Source of the DNA: Mycolicibacterium senegalense
Lineage (GTDB): Bacteria > Actinomycetota > Actinomycetes > Mycobacteriales > Mycobacteriaceae
Assembly (NCBI RefSeq): GCF_019645875.1
Contig: NZ_CP081000.1
Location: 1,612,001-1,676,000 of the forward strand
Direction of reading: 5' to 3'
DNA length: 64,000 bases
Part shown: piece by piece, positions 62,922 through 64,000 of the stretch
Layout: every line of letters starts with the position of its first letter
How positions within the stretch are numbered: the first letter of the stretch is position 1
Notes under the pieces: model-generated
Seen by the model: only the letters and a program-made list of their open reading frames with translations
The model's database searches: none
Told to the model about the DNA's origin: nothing
Program-made: the position numbers and the translations under genes

Positions 62922-63497
62922 GTGGCAGCCGACGAGACCACCTGGGCGGACCGCGAATTCACCGGTGTGGACTTCCGTGCCGAGGAATACGACGGAGTTC
63001 TGAGCCGGTTGCGCACCGAGCGGGTGGTGTTCACCGAGTGCGATTTCAGCGGCGTGGACATGTCCGAGTCGCAGCATCTCGGCTCGGCCTTCCGCAATTG
63101 CACGTTCCGCCGCGCCACTCTCTGGCACAGCGAGTTCACCAACTGCAGTCTGCTCGGTTCGGTGTTCAGCGAGTGCCGGCTGCGGCCGATCAAGATCGTG
63201 GAATCGGACCTGACCCTGACCGTGCTCGGCGGCTGCGACCTGCGCGGCGTCGACCTGTCGGACTGTCGCTTGCGAGAGGCCAGCCTGGTCGGGGTTGATC
63301 TGCGCAAAGCGGTGCTACGGCAGGCGGATCTGACCGGCGCGCGGGTGCAGGACGCCAAGCTCGACGAGGCCGATCTACGCGGTGCCCGAGTCGACCCCAC
63401 CTTCTGGACCACCGCGAAACTGCGCGGTGCCAAGATCGACATCGCCCAGGCGCTGGCCTATTCCGCCGCCCACGGTCTCGACGTCCACGGCGGGTAA
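62922..63497 (+). CDS. mfpA: MfpA pentapeptide-repeat protein
   Basis: A 191-residue right-handed beta-helix of pentapeptide repeats, with Phe or Leu at the centre of units: FTGVD, FRAEE, FTECD, FSGVD, and later LRGVD, LSDCR, LVGVD, LRKAV, LRGAR. It mimics DNA and binds gyrase, lowering fluoroquinolone action. The start is GTG 62922. It is last in the mfpEDCBA operon. Beyond the stop are short repeats rather than a clear simple terminator. Confidence 0.95.
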   Translation: MAADETTWADREFTGVDFRAEEYDGVLSRLRTERVVFTECDFSGVDMSESQHLGSAFRNCTFRRATLWHSEFTNCSLLGSVFSECRLRPIKIVESDLTLTVLGGCDLRGVDLSDCRLREASLVGVDLRKAVLRQADLTGARVQDAKLDEADLRGARVDPTFWTTAKLRGAKIDIAQALAYSAAHGLDVHGG

Positions 63498-63526
63498 GAC
63501 TCACTCACCGCTCTCGCACCCCGTTT

Positions 63527-63633
63527 GTCACGCCAGAGTGACTGCCGGCGTCCAGTGTCACGCCAGCGTGGCAGCCCGATTTGCTTCGTCACGCCAGAGT
63601 GGCGCCCGAAGCCGAGCGCCACTCTGGCGTGAC
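63527..63633. repeat. Intergenic GTCACGCCAGAGTG repeats with 18-bp hairpin
   Basis: Three direct copies (63527-63540, 63557-63570 as GTCACGCCAGCGTG, and 63588-63601) and one inverted copy (63620-63633). The third and the inverted copy form an 18-bp perfect stem (63588-63605 with 63616-63633) with a 10-base loop. It lies between mfpA and the converging permease gene and could act as a bidirectional terminator. Confidence 0.8.
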
Positions 63634-63666
63634 AACGACAAAGACAACGACAAAGACAACGACAAC
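63631..63666 (+). repeat. 12-bp tandem repeat GACAACGACAAA
   Basis: Three consecutive units (63631, 63643, 63655), the last ending in AAC instead of AAA. It is in fact a 6-bp GACAAM microrepeat. It follows the hairpin directly; a replication-slippage product is likely. Confidence 0.8.
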
Positions 63667-63679
63667 GAGCGGGCGATAC

Positions 63680-64000
63680 TCAGCCGGCCTTCAGCCGGAT
63701 CCGCCAGCGCACGAAGCCGGTGTAGACGATGCAGAGCAGCAGCAGGATGCCGATGTTGACCAGCCACACGGTCGGGGTGTGCTTCCAGTGCGAGTCGGCG
63801 GGCAGCAGCGGCGGCGGCACCAGGCGGGTCAGGTCGATGGTTGACGCGGACGCCGCGAAACCCCAGCGCGCCGGAGTGATCCACGACAGCTGATCGAGCA
63901 CCACGCGGTCCGTCACCGGGATCATGCCGCCGGAGAACACCAACTGGCTCATCACGGTGACCACCAGCAGGGGCATGATCTGCTCGGCGGAGCGGGCCAG
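63680..64000 (-). CDS. ABC-2 type exporter permease, C-terminal part (Rv1747-like)
   Basis: The open frame continues past the right edge (LARSAEQIMPLLVVTVMSQ at the border), so about the last 107 residues are seen. They contain two hydrophobic segments around a QLVFSGGMIPVTDRVVLDQLSW re-entrant region given in part, ITPARWGFAASASTIDL, and a final helix NIGILLLLCIVYTGFVRW before a basic end. This is the ABC2_membrane C-terminus as found in mycobacterial ABC exporters that carry FHA domains (Rv1747 type). The ATPase and any FHA domains lie outside the window. Confidence 0.85.
   Translation of the reverse strand: MARSAEQIMPLLVVTVMSQLVFSGGMIPVTDRVVLDQLSWITPARWGFAASASTIDLTRLVPPPLLPADSHWKHTPTVWLVNIGILLLLCIVYTGFVRWRIRLKAG

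Noticed and set aside
63631..63666. CRISPR-like repeats
   Set aside because: The units are 12 bp in direct tandem without spacers; it is a microrepeat.

Overview
The window looks like chromosomal DNA of a mycobacterium, probably an environmental fast grower (Mycolicibacterium-like). GC is high, GTG starts and ATGA overlaps are common, there are many acyl-CoA dehydrogenase (FadE-like) and F420/LLM-type genes, and the right half carries a typical mycobacterial gene set: guaA, imuA'-imuB, iunH, an AcrA1-like reductase, an HtdY-like dehydratase, dnaE2, a TrmL-like methyltransferase and the mfp (conservon-type) operon ending in mfpA. No rRNA, tRNA, insertion sequence, prophage or CRISPR array was seen.

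Region 1 (1-29.6 kb) is a large catabolic island. It holds an APH-like kinase (cut by the edge) and four acyl-CoA dehydrogenases; an SDR, a zinc-free MDR and a flavin reductase; a malic enzyme; a VOC (extradiol-like) protein, a lipocalin-like protein, a second SDR and a NIPSNAP protein; a TetR regulator and a PPOX protein; then a coupled run of amidohydrolase, LLM oxidoreductase, ThDP enzyme, acyl-CoA synthetase, aldehyde dehydrogenase and enoyl-CoA hydratase; then ferredoxin, ferredoxin reductase and Rieske oxygenase facing a second LLM enzyme; then a second amidohydrolase, a glutathione peroxidase and a second TetR. Six copies of a TAGATCAATCTATC-type dyad lie in front of transcription units here, one directly before the first TetR gene. 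Three copies of a different dyad, TGACAT-N6-ATGTCA, mark other units. I read this as one pathway under two operator codes, for hydroxylating, cleaving, decarboxylating, CoA-activating and beta-oxidising an unidentified, probably cyclic, substrate.

Region 2 (29.6-37.3 kb): guaA, then a seven-gene minus-strand block of cell-envelope proteins: two small Thr-rich lipoproteins, an S53 (sedolisin) serine protease, and two paralogous zinc-ribbon/multi-TM/extracytoplasmic-domain systems, one split into two genes and one fused. I know of no described function for this set.

Region 3 (37.5-52.1 kb): the SOS mutasome (imuA', imuB, dnaE2), with LexA boxes before imuA' and dnaE2. Between them lie iunH, the AcrA1-like two-domain reductase, HtdY-like dehydratase, a coupled universal stress protein/permease pair, an exported Ala/Lys/Pro-rich protein and an acyltransferase.

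Region 4 (52.1-64 kb): a FAD oxidase lipoprotein with an allene-oxide-cyclase-like protein and a divergent LysR regulator, a membrane coiled-coil protein, a degenerate-HTH protein, a nitroreductase, a TrmL-like tRNA methyltransferase, and the mfpEDCBA operon preceded by a 20-codon leader ORF. The window ends in a short-repeat cluster and the C-terminus of an ABC-type exporter permease.
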